From: Streptomyces sp. NBC_00271
GTDB lineage: Bacteria; Actinomycetota; Actinomycetes; Streptomycetales; Streptomycetaceae
NCBI RefSeq assembly: GCF_036178845.1
Contig: NZ_CP108070.1
Span: forward strand, 7,316,001 to 7,380,000
Reading direction: 5' to 3'
DNA length: 64,000 nucleotides
The notes beneath the pieces were generated by a model. It had not been told where the DNA came from, searched no databases, and saw nothing but the letters and a program-made list of their open reading frames with translations. Both the position numbers and the translations under genes were made by a program. Every line of letters starts with the position of its first letter. Within the stretch, counting starts at the first letter, position 1. Shown here one piece after another: positions 52,095 through 61,456 of this stretch.

Positions 52095-52595
52095 TCACCG
52101 CTCCTGTCGTACGCCGGTGCCTGTGCTCCTGGTGGACGCCGCCCAGCCACTCACGGCTGCGGTGTCGCCGTCGCACGACGACACGCGCCATGCGTCGGGA
52201 GTCCAGGTGAAGATCGCGTCCTGGCCGAAGCGACGGCCGAGTTCGCGTGCCGCGCTGTCACTCATGCCCGCGACGGCGACACTCTCCTCGACGTGCGTGC
52301 CGCGCGCGTCACCTCCTGCCGCGGGCCACCAGGTGAGCTGCTGCCGGTCGAGCTCATCGAGCAACAAGCTCTGAGCGTGGGCGTTGTACTCGGCGGAGGC
52401 GGTACGACCACGAGGATTCGAGGCCGTGATCACATGAAGGGCGCTGTCGTCGGCCGGTTCCGGGAAGGATCCCTCGGCCGTGCCCGTCGAACGCGGTTCG
52501 ACCCGTACGGTCCGGTCGTGGAAGTGGATGTCCACGACCGCGTGACGGTAGAGCTCCCAGTTCTGGGGCGCACCGGGCGCGTCGGTGGTGTGCAC
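52095..52595 (-). CDS. DUF3293-like protein
   Basis: The protein is 166 residues. The GTG at 52595 has a perfect AGGAGG five nt before it. The core reads HVITASNPRGRTASAEYNAHAQ, LLLDELDRQQLTWWPAAGGDARGTHVEESVAV, and ARELGRRFGQDAIFTW, the pattern of DUF3293 (NP..N...L; EES; FGQ.AIF.W). The role of the family is unknown. It forms a two-gene operon with the CxxC protein. Confidence 0.7.
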   Translation of the reverse strand: MHTTDAPGAPQNWELYRHAVVDIHFHDRTVRVEPRSTGTAEGSFPEPADDSALHVITASNPRGRTASAEYNAHAQSLLLDELDRQQLTWWPAAGGDARGTHVEESVAVAGMSDSAARELGRRFGQDAIFTWTPDAWRVSSCDGDTAAVSGWAASTRSTGTGVRQER

Positions 52596-53012
52596 AAGGG
52601 CCTCCTGTGGAACGAAGGACCCCCTTACACGCCGTGCAGGGAGATCGATGCCTGCCCCCATGGGCATGGGAGCACGGTGTGGCCCGGAAAGTCACCCGCA
52701 CGGTGTGCGCGATGGCTAACCGGTGGCTTCCCCCGGCCGCGCGCGGCCGGGTCGGCCGAGTCGCAAGGTGTCACGAATCGGGTCCCGGAGCAAGGGGGTT
52801 CGGATCACGTTGCGAAGGCCGGTCAGGGGTGTTAATTTCCCGCTCGGTCACGAGTTCCAGCGCCAAGTCCCGGCTTGCTGGACGGCATCCCGTCCGTCGC
52901 GGATGTCCCCGGGGACGGCCGATCGCCGCGCGTGGTGCGTGGTGAACCGCAGATCACCGCGGTGCGGACAGTGCGCTACCGGGGTCCTTCGACTCCGGGA
53001 GGCTGCCCGACC
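52596..53012. other. Divergent intergenic region with a self-complementary hairpin
   Basis: This 417-bp region holds the promoters of two divergent genes. It contains a G/C palindrome CCCGGCCGC-GC-GCGGCCGGG at 52732-52751 and a more A/T-rich patch at 52830-52842. No credible ORF was found. Confidence 0.5.
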
Positions 53013-54065
53013 ATGCCCGTTCCCTCCGAGACCGAGCCCGACCGCGTGGGCCTGCCGGTCATCGAACTCACCGCCGCTCGGGTGCTGTTCCGAACGGCCG
53101 AGGCGAGCGGCCTCGGTTCGCCGGGGACTGATGACCTCTTCGGCGAATGGCTCGACCGCGGCTTCGACATCGCCTTCTACCGCTCCGCGGACCGGCCTCC
53201 GCAAGCGCGTGCCGTCGAACAACGGGACGACGTGCCCGAGTGGCTGAGCAACAGCCGTATCGGCAAGGCCCCCTTGGAGGCAGTCTGTCTCAACCCGCGC
53301 CGGGACGCTCCCTCCCCGGGTGAGGAGCCCACCCCGGTGTCCCCAGCAGTCGAAGGGACCTCGGAACCCGAGGAGACCACCGAGTCCGCCGAGGGGACGG
53401 ACACGTGCACCTGCGCGCATGGCGGCATGCCTGGCCTCTGTTGGGGACACGAAGCCGACAAAAGGCAGTACGCGAAGGTGGAGAACCAGGACGAGGACGA
53501 CGAGGATGACGAGAACGACGACTGCGTCCTGGAGGTCGTGGACGACTTCGCCGAAGGGATGGCGAACGATCCGATCTACGACCTGAGTGACACACTTCCC
53601 CCCGACCTCGACAGGCGCTCGCTTCGAGGGCTCACCACCCTCATCGATATCGCCCAGGCGAGACTGGACAGGGAGAGATGGACCACTGACGGGCCGTGGC
53701 AGCTCTGGTGGTCCTCCTGCGGCAGCGACGTCGCAGGGCCCCTGAACGCAACCGACGACACCGATTCCTCCAGTGCCGATTCGGACGAGGGAGCAAACGA
53801 CGGCAGCTGCTATGTGTCCCTCCAGAACGACGACGACCACACCGTCGAGGTCATCAGGGCGCGCGGGGCGGAACAGCACGTGATGTACTCCGCGCCCGCC
53901 TGGGAGCCCGGCAGCGAGTCTCAGGTCCGTGATACTTCGGATGCGCTGCGGAGCCTCCTGGACCGGGTGACGGAACAGGTGCGCGAGGCCGGCTACACCG
54001 TGGCGGGCGACTGGACCGTCAACTGGTCACGCTGCTACGTGTTTCTGGCCAGCCGGCACTACTGA
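53013..54065 (+). CDS. Hypothetical acidic protein
   Basis: The protein is 350 residues starting at an ATG 10 nt after GGAGG. It has no signal peptide or membrane helix. The N-terminal 80 residues look folded (VIELTAARVLFRTAEASGLG). A Cys/His cluster (DTCTCAHGGMPGLCWGH) could bind a metal; a very acidic stretch (DEDDEDDENDD) follows. The C-terminal part contains AGDWTVNWSRCYVFLA. I do not recognise the family. Confidence 0.65.
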   Translation: MPVPSETEPDRVGLPVIELTAARVLFRTAEASGLGSPGTDDLFGEWLDRGFDIAFYRSADRPPQARAVEQRDDVPEWLSNSRIGKAPLEAVCLNPRRDAPSPGEEPTPVSPAVEGTSEPEETTESAEGTDTCTCAHGGMPGLCWGHEADKRQYAKVENQDEDDEDDENDDCVLEVVDDFAEGMANDPIYDLSDTLPPDLDRRSLRGLTTLIDIAQARLDRERWTTDGPWQLWWSSCGSDVAGPLNATDDTDSSSADSDEGANDGSCYVSLQNDDDHTVEVIRARGAEQHVMYSAPAWEPGSESQVRDTSDALRSLLDRVTEQVREAGYTVAGDWTVNWSRCYVFLASRHY

Positions 54066-54304
54066 TGGCCATCGCCGCGCTGCCCTCCGCCGTCTGGTCC
54101 CGTTGGCGACGAATTCGGCAGTGCTGAGCGTCAAGGTCTCGCTGAGGCCGGAGACGTACGCACGGCCCCGGAGGTCCGGCCGGGTCGCCGGAACAACCCC
54201 GCGGCCCGCCACCGCCGAGTCCGTTCGCACCTGGCAACAAGCCGGGATGCGATGACGGTTTCGGGCGGGGCGGGCCGTGTTCAAGGGGCGTGACGAGAGG
54301 CGCG

Positions 54305-56023
54305 TCAGCCGAGCGCGTGCACGTGCGCCCCCACCGAGTTCGACCACGCGTTGCCCGCCGCGGCGTCCCAGTTCGTCGACCAGGTCATCGCGCCGCGCAG
54401 GTCCGGGTAGGTCTTGGAGGGCTTGAAGGAGCCGCAGTTGGTGCCCTTGGCCAGGCAGTCCAAGGCGTTGTTCACCACCGTCGGAGACACATAGCCGCTG
54501 CCCGCGCCGCTCGTCGAGGCCGGGAGGCCCAGGCCCACCTGGGAGGGGGCCAGGCCGCCCTGGAGCTGGATGCAGGCGAGGGCGGTGAGGAAGTCGACCG
54601 AGCCCTGGCTGTAGACCTTGCCGTCGCAGCCCAGCATCGAACCGCTGTTGTAGTACTGCATGTTGACGACCGTCAGGATGTCCTTGATGTTCAGGGCGGT
54701 CTGGAAGTACGTGTTCGACGTGGACTGCATGTCGATCGTCTGCGGGGCCATGGTGATGATGAGGGACGAGCCCGCCTTGGCGGACAGGGACCGCAGGGCC
54801 TGCGTCATGTACGTCGCGTTGAGGCCGTTCTCCAGGTCGATGTCGACGCCGTCGAAGCCGTACGTCTGCATGAGGGAGTAGACGGAGTTCGCGAAGTTCG
54901 TCGCGGACGTGGAGTCGCTGATCGACACCGTGCCGTTCTGGCCGCCGATGGAGATGACGACCTTCTTGCCCGCGGCCTGCTTGGCCTTGATGTCCGCCTT
55001 GAACTGGTCGACGGTGTAGCCGCCGAGCCCGGCCGAGTCGAGGTTGAAGGTCACCGCGCCCGGCGTGGTCGTCGCGTCCGCGAACGCCACCGCGATGATG
55101 TCGTACTGGGACTGCACGGCGGAGATCTTCTGGACCGTCGCGCCATTGTTGAAGTTCTGCCAGTAGCCCGTGACGGCGTGCTTGGGGAGGGAACCGCCGC
55201 CACCGCCACCCGAGGACGCGGTCGTCGTGCCCGTCACCGCCGTCGACTTCGCCGACTCACCCGCCGCGTTCGTCGCCGTGACCTGGAAGGAGTACGAGGT
55301 GGAGGCCGCGAGGGACGAGACGGTCGCCGATGTTCCCGTCGTCGACTGGACCTTCGTACCCGCCTGGTAGACGTTGTAGCCCGTCGCGCCCGACACCGTG
55401 TTCCAGGAGAGGGAGACGGAGGAGGACGTGGTGGAGGAGACCGTCAGGCCGGTGGGTGCCGCCGGGACCGTGGGGGCCGGGTCGCCGCCTCCGCCGCCGT
55501 CGGGGCCGAAGACCGAGAGGTCGTCGGCGTAGTACGGGGCCTGGCCGTACCACCCGTGCGTGTACACCGTCACCGAGGTCGTCGACGCGCCCGTGGTGAA
55601 GGTGGTCGAGAGCTGTTTCCAGGAGGCGGAGTCGGGGGTCCAGGTCGAGACGTCCGTGGTGCCGGTGCCCGTCACGCCCAGGTAGGCGTACCCGCCCTGC
55701 AGCCACGAGCTCAGCGTGTACGTCGAGTTGGGCTTGACCGCGACGGCCTGGGTGCACTGGGCGTTGTCCTGCCCGGCGGGCGTGCCCTTGAGGGCGGCCG
55801 AGCCGCCGTGCACCGGTGAGGAGACGGTCGTACCGCTGCCCGCCGTACAGGTCCAGTTGCTCAGGCCCGACTCGTAGCCGCCGTTCTTGGCGTTGTTGAC
55901 GTCCGCCGCCTGGGCCTGGCCCGCCAGACCGGTGAGGGAGAGGACGGAGGCGGTGACGACGGCGGCGAGGGCGCCCGCCCATCTGCGTCGGGGCGGTCGG
56001 GGCATACGTATGACGCGGTCCAC
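54305..56023 (-). CDS. Secreted family 18 chitinase with CBM and fibronectin type III domain
   Basis: The protein is 572 residues. A signal peptide (1-40), a carbohydrate-binding module (42-172), a Gly linker, an FN3 domain (187-268), a second Gly linker and a GH18 barrel (281-572) can be traced. The catalytic motif FDGVDIDLE (390-398) gives Asp394, Asp396 and the proton donor Glu398; the substrate strands TGYWQNF, ISIGGQNG and MTWSTNWD are in order. The GTG at 56023 follows GGAGG. It hydrolyses chitin outside the cell. A DasR-like site and TTGACA lie upstream. Confidence 0.95.
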   Translation of the reverse strand: MDRVIRMPRPPRRRWAGALAAVVTASVLSLTGLAGQAQAADVNNAKNGGYESGLSNWTCTAGSGTTVSSPVHGGSAALKGTPAGQDNAQCTQAVAVKPNSTYTLSSWLQGGYAYLGVTGTGTTDVSTWTPDSASWKQLSTTFTTGASTTSVTVYTHGWYGQAPYYADDLSVFGPDGGGGGDPAPTVPAAPTGLTVSSTTSSSVSLSWNTVSGATGYNVYQAGTKVQSTTGTSATVSSLAASTSYSFQVTATNAAGESAKSTAVTGTTTASSGGGGGGSLPKHAVTGYWQNFNNGATVQKISAVQSQYDIIAVAFADATTTPGAVTFNLDSAGLGGYTVDQFKADIKAKQAAGKKVVISIGGQNGTVSISDSTSATNFANSVYSLMQTYGFDGVDIDLENGLNATYMTQALRSLSAKAGSSLIITMAPQTIDMQSTSNTYFQTALNIKDILTVVNMQYYNSGSMLGCDGKVYSQGSVDFLTALACIQLQGGLAPSQVGLGLPASTSGAGSGYVSPTVVNNALDCLAKGTNCGSFKPSKTYPDLRGAMTWSTNWDAAAGNAWSNSVGAHVHALG

Positions 56024-56372
56024 TGGGACCTCCGGTGAGGGGAGGGGAGGGAGGGGGGAGAAGCGGGGTGCGCAACGGTGGCCACCGTCGGACGTTGCTG
56101 GCGTACAAGTTGGTCCAGACCAATTCGGTTGTCAAGACCTCTGGTGGGTGACAGGGGTGGCCGGGCGCTTCAATCGGCCCGCAGGGTGGGCGACTTGTGG
56201 CATATTCGTCTCACTCTCCGTTGATCAAGCCCGTACCTTCCGTGAGTTGATCTGGAAGATTCGGTGTTGAGGCGGCCATGCCGTGGATATGGTGCTGATG
56301 CAAGAGGACGTCACAGGGGCCATCTGAGGCGGTGGTCGACCACCCCGCCACAGTGAACGGGGTGTGTGCAGC
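56024..56372. other. Divergent region between chitinase and the Tad pilus operon
   Basis: This 349-bp region contains a TTGACA for the minus strand (56130-56135), the DasR-like operator, and a lower-G+C stretch (56195-56270) that probably holds the promoter of the pilus operon. No credible ORF was found. Confidence 0.6.
56109..56124 (-). promoter_or_regulatory. DasR-responsive element (dre) for the chitinase
   Basis: GTTGGTCCAGACCAAT matches the known dre consensus ACTGGTCTAGACCACT at 12 of 16 positions, with a near-palindromic core TGGTC-CA-GACCA. It lies in the spacer of the presumed promoter, so DasR bound there would repress until GlcN-6-P or GlcNAc-6-P accumulates (known for Streptomyces chitinases). 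Confidence 0.75.
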
Positions 56373-57248
56373 GTGCCGACCGCGATAGCCGTCACCAGTC
56401 CCGATCTGGTGCTCCCGCCGCACGACCGGCAGACCCCACCCGCCGTGGTGCAGCCCCTCGACAGTCTCGAAAGCTCCCTCACGGGCATGCACGCCCTCAT
56501 CGAGCAGCACGGATACGTCATCGCGCTCTACCCGGCCTCGGTCGAGGACGCGGTCACCCGGCGGCTGCACACCGTCCGCTCCGTCCTGGAGAGCGACCGC
56601 ATCGCCCTGCTCGGCATCGACCTGCCGCCGCTCGGAGTGGCCCTGCTGGCCCAGCAGTTGCGTCAGCTGTCGGTCTGCGACTTCAGCCCGGGCGTGCTCG
56701 CCTCCTCCGCCCGGCTGCTCGCCCACTACATCTACGCCGGCGCCCTGCTCGGCTCGGTCGCCAAGCTCGACCGGGTCCCGGTGACCCTGAAATCGCACGC
56801 CAAGTCATGGGTGCCGGGCGCCCAGTTCGCCGTACTGTCCCATCCACGCCCACAGCTGGCCCGGATCGGGCAGGACGAGCTGCCCGGTCCCGAGTTCGGC
56901 ACCCGGCTGCTCGTCGCCGCGGGCCAGCCGCCCTCCGACTGGGTCACCGCGACCCTCGCGCCCGCCTGGCGTGTGCAGGGCGTCGCGACCGTACCGCTGC
57001 CGCAGGAGTCGGCCCGCTGGTGGGGCACCACCAAGCTCGCCGAGTTCGCCGCCGGTCTGTACGACGTCTCCGTGCTCTACCAGCTCGTGTCGTCCGTCCG
57101 CCGGGAGGCGTGCCACTGGTGCGGTCTCGAACTCATCGGTGACCGCTGCGGGTTCTGCGCCGCGCCGCTGCCCCCGCCTCCCGAGCTTCCGACGGCCACG
57201 GTGCGGGCAGCATCCTCAGTACGCGCTCTGTCCCGAGGCGCAACTTGA
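56373..57248 (+). CDS. First protein of the Tad locus, with C-terminal zinc ribbon
   Basis: The protein is 291 residues from a GTG start. There are no membrane helices. The body is mixed alpha/beta without a motif I recognise (VVQPLDSLESSLTGMHALIEQHG; DRIALLGIDLPPLGVALLAQQL). Near the end CHWCGLELIGDRCGFC forms a four-cysteine zinc ribbon. It lies 82 bp before cpaB on the same strand and is probably the first gene of the pilus operon. The function is unknown. Confidence 0.72.
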   Translation: MPTAIAVTSPDLVLPPHDRQTPPAVVQPLDSLESSLTGMHALIEQHGYVIALYPASVEDAVTRRLHTVRSVLESDRIALLGIDLPPLGVALLAQQLRQLSVCDFSPGVLASSARLLAHYIYAGALLGSVAKLDRVPVTLKSHAKSWVPGAQFAVLSHPRPQLARIGQDELPGPEFGTRLLVAAGQPPSDWVTATLAPAWRVQGVATVPLPQESARWWGTTKLAEFAAGLYDVSVLYQLVSSVRREACHWCGLELIGDRCGFCAAPLPPPPELPTATVRAASSVRALSRGAT

Positions 57249-57330
57249 GCATCCGCAGTACACGTGAAGAGCACCAGGCACGACCGCTCGACCCCGCCGT
57301 CCCCGCCCCACGATCGAGGTTGTCCGCGTC

Positions 57331-58044
57331 ATGAACTCACGCCAGCGCCGCGGCGTCATCCTGCTGGTCCTCTCGGTCCTGTGCGCCCTGGGCGCCTTCG
57401 CCGGAGTGCTCTCGGTGATCCGTGACGTGAACTCCAAGGTCGGCCCGGAGGTGGCGGCGTACCGCCTGAAGGACGACATCGCGCCCTACAAGGAGCTGTC
57501 GGCCGACCAGTTCCAGCGGGTCTCGATGCCCAAGCGCTGGCTGTCGAGCACGGCGGTCACGAACCTCGGCCAGATCCGCGGGAAGATCGCCGTCACCCAG
57601 CTCCAGAAGGGCTCCCTGCTCCAGACCGACATGATCGTGGACCGTCCCGCGCTGGAGGCGGGCCAGCAGGAGATCGCGATCATGATCGACGCGGCGACCG
57701 GTGTGGCCGGCAAGATCGACCCGGGCTCCAGGGTCAACATCTACGCCACCTTCAAGGCCGAGAACGACAAGCAGAAGGACCAGTCCAAGGTCATCGTGGC
57801 GAACGCCCGCGTTATCGACGTCGGCAAGCTCACCGCCCTCGACCCCGGCCAGTCCAGCAACGACCGGCGCAACAGCGCCACCCAGGCCGTCCCCATCACC
57901 TTCGCGCTCGACACCGCCGACGCCCAACGCGTCGCGTACGCCGAGTCGTTCGCCGAACACGTCCGCCTGGCCCTGGTCGCGGGCGGCTCCGACGCGACCG
58001 TCGCCCCCGGCGACCGTACGTACTCCCTCGACGAGGACAAGTAG
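57331..58044 (+). CDS. cpaB: Flp pilus assembly protein CpaB (RcpC)
   Basis: The protein is 237 residues. One N-terminal membrane helix (10-30) is followed by a SAF domain (about 45-105, DDIAPYKELSADQFQRVSMPKRWL..QLQKGSLLQ) and a beta-rich RcpC-type region with IDPGSRVNIYATF. CpaB is thought to act in the periplasm or wall space as part of the Tad secretion channel. Confidence 0.88.
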   Translation: MNSRQRRGVILLVLSVLCALGAFAGVLSVIRDVNSKVGPEVAAYRLKDDIAPYKELSADQFQRVSMPKRWLSSTAVTNLGQIRGKIAVTQLQKGSLLQTDMIVDRPALEAGQQEIAIMIDAATGVAGKIDPGSRVNIYATFKAENDKQKDQSKVIVANARVIDVGKLTALDPGQSSNDRRNSATQAVPITFALDTADAQRVAYAESFAEHVRLALVAGGSDATVAPGDRTYSLDEDK

Positions 58045-58054
58045 GAGGCCGCGC

Positions 58055-58087
58055 ATGAGGTCCACGCCCATGGGGCTGTGCCGATGA
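58055..58087 (+). CDS. Ten-codon leader ORF in front of the CpaE-TadE gene
   Basis: ATG-AGG-TCC-ACG-CCC-ATG-GGG-CTG-TGC-CGA-TGA (MRSTPMGLCR) starts 6 nt after a perfect AGGAGG, and its stop overlaps the ATG of the next gene as ATGA. The large gene has only a weak ribosome site of its own, so this small ORF could load ribosomes for it. Confidence 0.4.
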   Translation: MRSTPMGLCR

Positions 58088-59706
58088 CCATCCGTATCCT
58101 CCCGGCCGTCAGTGACGTCGACTCGGCCCGTGCGCTCGCCACCCTGCTGAGCCAGCTCGCGGACGCCGAGCCGGCCCCGCCCGTTCCCGACTCGACGGCG
58201 CTCCTCGACACCCTGGCGCGGCTCGCCGCCGAGTCCCTCGACGAACTGCCCGAAGTCGTCCTGGTCCACGAACGCATAGGTCCCGTACCGGCGTTGGACC
58301 TGATCCGCGACGTGGTCATGCGCTTCCCCGCGATCGGCGTCGTCTTCATCACCGCGGACACCAGCACCGGTGTCCTCACCGCCGCCATGGACTCCGGCGC
58401 CCGCGGCATCGTCGGCCTCCCGCTGGGCTACGACGCCCTCGCCGAACGCGTCCAGGCCGCCGCCGGGTGGTCGCTCGGCATGCGCCGCCACCTCGGCAGC
58501 GGCACCCCCGAGCTGTACACGGGCCCCGGCGGCACCGTCGTCACGGTCACCGGGGCGAAGGGCGGCGTCGGAGCGACGGTCACCGCCGTCGAACTCGCCC
58601 TCGCCGCCCAGGCGTCGGGGCGCAGCGTCGCGCTGGTGGACCTCGACCTCCAGTCCGGGGACGTGGCCTCGTACCTGGACGTCCAGTTCCGGCGGTCGAT
58701 CGCCGACCTCGCCGGAATCAGCGACATCAACCCCCGCGTCCTCCAGGACGCCGTCTACACCCACGACAGCGGAGTGGGCCTCCTGCTGGCCCCGGCCGAG
58801 GGCGAGCGCGGCGAGGAGGTCACCGACCGGGTGACCCGCCAGGTCTTGGGCGCCCTGCGCTCCCGCCACGACGTCGTGGTCGTCGACTGCGGCGCCCAGA
58901 TGAACTCCGCGACCGCCGCGGCCGTCGAGATGGCCGACCGGGCCCTCCTCCTCGTCACCCCCGACGTGGTCGCCGTCCGCTCCGCCAAACGCATGGTCCG
59001 CATGTGGGACCGCCTCCAGATCCGCAAGGCGGAGGAGACGACCACGGTCGTCAACCGTTTCGCCCGCGGTACGGAGATCCAGCCCTCCCTCGTCGAACGC
59101 GTCACCGGCACCAAGGTCGCCCGCACCCCCGTCCCCGCCGCCTTCAAGGAACTCCAGTCCGTCGTCGACGCGGGGCGCCTCCAGGACCTGGACACCCGCT
59201 CGACGGTCAAGCAGGCGCTGTGGGCGCTGGCGGGGGAGCTGGGGCTGGTGGTCGCCCAGGAGACCGGCGGGGGCGGCGGCAGGCGCCGCAAGACCTCGTC
59301 GGACCGGGGCGCACTGGTCCTGCGGCGCAAGGGCGGCGACCGGGGCGCGGTCACCCTCGAATTCGCCGGCATGTTCCCCATCCTGCTCGTCGTGATGACG
59401 ATCCTGTGGCAGTGCGTGCTGTACGGCTACTCGTACTCGCTGGCCGGGAACGCGGCGGACGAGGCGGCGCGGGCGGCGACGGCGGCGTACGCGGTCAACC
59501 ACGGGGACTATCAGGGGGCGTGCGCGGCCGCTGGAAGCAAACACCTGCCCGGTTCCTGGCAGGGCGCCACGATCACCTGCGGCCCGGCGGGCTCGGTCAT
59601 GAAGGCCACCGTCGACGTCAAAGTGCCCCTGTTCTTCCCCGGCTTCGACGCCGGGTGGCGCGTGAAGGGGAACGCGGGCGCCGCGCTGGAGGGGAACGAC
59701 GGATGA
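58084..59706 (+). CDS. Fusion of a CpaE-like MinD/ParA ATPase and a TadE-like pseudopilin
   Basis: The protein is 540 residues. Residues 1-130 resemble a receiver-like domain without a clear phospho-Asp; 150-390 are the ATPase with deviant Walker A GAKGGVGAT (157-165), VALVDLDLQSGD and VVVVDCGAQ. After a Gly/Arg linker, 417-540 is a TadE unit: RGAVTLEFAGMFPILLVVMTI with a prepilin-type site G421|AVTLE426, one membrane helix and an exported Cys-containing part. CpaE normally is a separate cytoplasmic protein that positions the pilus machine. An internal in-frame GTG at 59248 behind GGGGGAG could also start the pilin alone. Confidence 0.85.
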   Translation: MTIRILPAVSDVDSARALATLLSQLADAEPAPPVPDSTALLDTLARLAAESLDELPEVVLVHERIGPVPALDLIRDVVMRFPAIGVVFITADTSTGVLTAAMDSGARGIVGLPLGYDALAERVQAAAGWSLGMRRHLGSGTPELYTGPGGTVVTVTGAKGGVGATVTAVELALAAQASGRSVALVDLDLQSGDVASYLDVQFRRSIADLAGISDINPRVLQDAVYTHDSGVGLLLAPAEGERGEEVTDRVTRQVLGALRSRHDVVVVDCGAQMNSATAAAVEMADRALLLVTPDVVAVRSAKRMVRMWDRLQIRKAEETTTVVNRFARGTEIQPSLVERVTGTKVARTPVPAAFKELQSVVDAGRLQDLDTRSTVKQALWALAGELGLVVAQETGGGGGRRRKTSSDRGALVLRRKGGDRGAVTLEFAGMFPILLVVMTILWQCVLYGYSYSLAGNAADEAARAATAAYAVNHGDYQGACAAAGSKHLPGSWQGATITCGPAGSVMKATVDVKVPLFFPGFDAGWRVKGNAGAALEGNDG

Positions 59707-60071
59707 GGCCCCTACGGTGGCTGAGGCGCCGGCTCCGCGACGACCGGGGCGTCTCCATGCTGGAGTTCGCCGGGTTCCTGCCCATCCTGCTTCTCATCGG
59801 GATGGCCGCCATCCAGCTCGGCCTCATCGGGTACGGGATCAACCAGGCGGGGACGGGGGCACGGGCGGCGGCACGGGTCGCCTCGCAGGGCGGCGACGGC
59901 TCGGCGGCCGGACAGGCCGCGGTGAGCGGCTGGCTCAACCCGAACATCCCACCGCCCGCCCAAGGCCCCGACGTCACCACCGCCACGGTCACCGTGACCG
60001 TCCCCGGAGTCATCCCCTTCTTCGGCCCCTACCCGGTGACCCGCCACGCCACCATGCCCACCGACAACTGA
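59703..60071 (+). CDS. TadE-like minor pseudopilin
   Basis: The protein is 122 residues. A basic N-terminus ends at DDRG16, followed by VSMLEFAGFLPILLLIG, the TadE pattern with Glu at +5 of a prepilin-peptidase site and one membrane helix. The exported part has ARAAARVASQGGDG and a beta-rich Pro/Thr-rich end. The ATG overlaps the stop of the fusion gene (ATGA), so two pseudopilins are made in sequence. Confidence 0.85.
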   Translation: MRPLRWLRRRLRDDRGVSMLEFAGFLPILLLIGMAAIQLGLIGYGINQAGTGARAAARVASQGGDGSAAGQAAVSGWLNPNIPPPAQGPDVTTATVTVTVPGVIPFFGPYPVTRHATMPTDN

Positions 60072-60115
60072 CCCGTAAACGGACCACCGACGAATGACCG
60101 GGAGGAGCTGAACCC

Positions 60116-61456
60116 ATGAGCCTGCGCAGCCGACTCTCCACCCCCGACGAGTCGGGACCCGCCCGCGAGGACGGACACCTCGTCGCCGTCTACCGAGCCA
60201 AGCTCCTCGAGGAGATCGACCTCGCGGAGATGTCGAGCCTGGCGGCGGCCGAACGCCGGGTACGCCTGGAGCGCGTGCTCGGCCACATCATCAGCCGTGA
60301 GGGCCCGGTCCTGTCCTCCGCCGAGCGCTCCCAGCTGATCCGGCGGGTCGTCGACGAGGCCCTCGGCCTCGGCGTCCTGGAACCGCTGCTCGCCGACGCG
60401 TCGATCACCGAGATCATGGTCAACGGGCCGGACTCCATCTTCGTGGAGCGGGCGGGACGGGTCGAACAGCTCCCTCTCCGTTTCGCCTCCCACGACCAGC
60501 TGATGCAGACCATCGAGCGCATCGTCTCCACGGTCAACCGCCGCGTCGACGAGTCGAACCCCATGGTCGACGCCCGCCTTCCCACCGGCGAGCGCGTCAA
60601 CGTCATCATTCCGCCGCTCGCCCTCACCGGCCCCACCCTCACCATCCGCCGCTTCCCCCGCGCGTACACCCTGCCCGAGCTCATCGGCCTCGGCTCGCTC
60701 GACGAGCAGATGCTGATGCTGCTCGCGGCCTTCGTGCGGGCCCGCTTCAACGTCATCGTCAGCGGCGGCACCGGCAGCGGCAAGACGACCCTGCTCAACG
60801 CCCTCTCCGGCCTGATCCCGTCCCGCGAGCGCATCATCACCATCGAGGACTCGGCCGAACTCCAGCTCCAGCAGGAACACGTCATCCGGCTGGAGTCCCG
60901 CCCCCCGAACGTCGAGGGCAAGGGCCATATCACCATCCGCGACCTGGTCCGCAACTCCCTCCGCATGCGGCCCGACCGCATCATCGTCGGTGAGGTCCGC
61001 GGCGGCGAGACCCTCGACATGCTCCAGGCGATGTCGACCGGTCACGACGGTTCCCTGGCCACCGTCCACGCGAACTCCGCCGAGGACGCCCTCATGAGGC
61101 TCCAGACCCTCGGCTCGATGTCCGAGGTCCAGATCCCCTTCGAGGCGCTGAAGGACCAGATCAACTCGGCCGTGGACGTCGTCGTCCAGCTCACCCGCCA
61201 CGCCGACGGCTCCCGCAAGGTCAGCGAGATAGCCCTGGTCGTCTCGCACGGCCGCGAACAGTTCCGCGTCGTCCCCGTCACCCGCTTCGTCCCCCGCCCC
61301 GCCGGCCCGGACCGTGTCGTACACGGCCGTTTCGAGCACCTTCAGCTGCCGCGCCAGGCCGCCGAGAAGCTGTACGTCGCAGGCGAACCGCTGCCGCCCG
61401 CGTTCGGCGTGGCCGAGGTCCTCGACGTACTCGACACGAGGCGGGCCATCGGATGA
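60116..61456 (+). CDS. cpaF: CpaF/TadA family secretion ATPase
   Basis: The protein is 446 residues. Its N-terminal helical domain and ASITEIMVNGPDSIFVERAG are followed by the RecA-like core with Walker A GGTGSGKT (217-224, Lys223), IITIEDSAELQL (Asp box), Walker B MRPDRIIVGEVRGGE and a His box GHDGSLATVHANS. It powers Flp pilus assembly at the cytoplasmic face. GGAGGAG lies 8 nt before the ATG. A five-codon ORF (60094-60111) lies over that ribosome site. Confidence 0.95.
   Translation: MSLRSRLSTPDESGPAREDGHLVAVYRAKLLEEIDLAEMSSLAAAERRVRLERVLGHIISREGPVLSSAERSQLIRRVVDEALGLGVLEPLLADASITEIMVNGPDSIFVERAGRVEQLPLRFASHDQLMQTIERIVSTVNRRVDESNPMVDARLPTGERVNVIIPPLALTGPTLTIRRFPRAYTLPELIGLGSLDEQMLMLLAAFVRARFNVIVSGGTGSGKTTLLNALSGLIPSRERIITIEDSAELQLQQEHVIRLESRPPNVEGKGHITIRDLVRNSLRMRPDRIIVGEVRGGETLDMLQAMSTGHDGSLATVHANSAEDALMRLQTLGSMSEVQIPFEALKDQINSAVDVVVQLTRHADGSRKVSEIALVVSHGREQFRVVPVTRFVPRPAGPDRVVHGRFEHLQLPRQAAEKLYVAGEPLPPAFGVAEVLDVLDTRRAIG

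Noticed and set aside
52732..52751. GC-rich palindrome as a transcription terminator
   Set aside because: It lies between divergent gene starts, not after a stop, has a 2-nt loop and no U-run.
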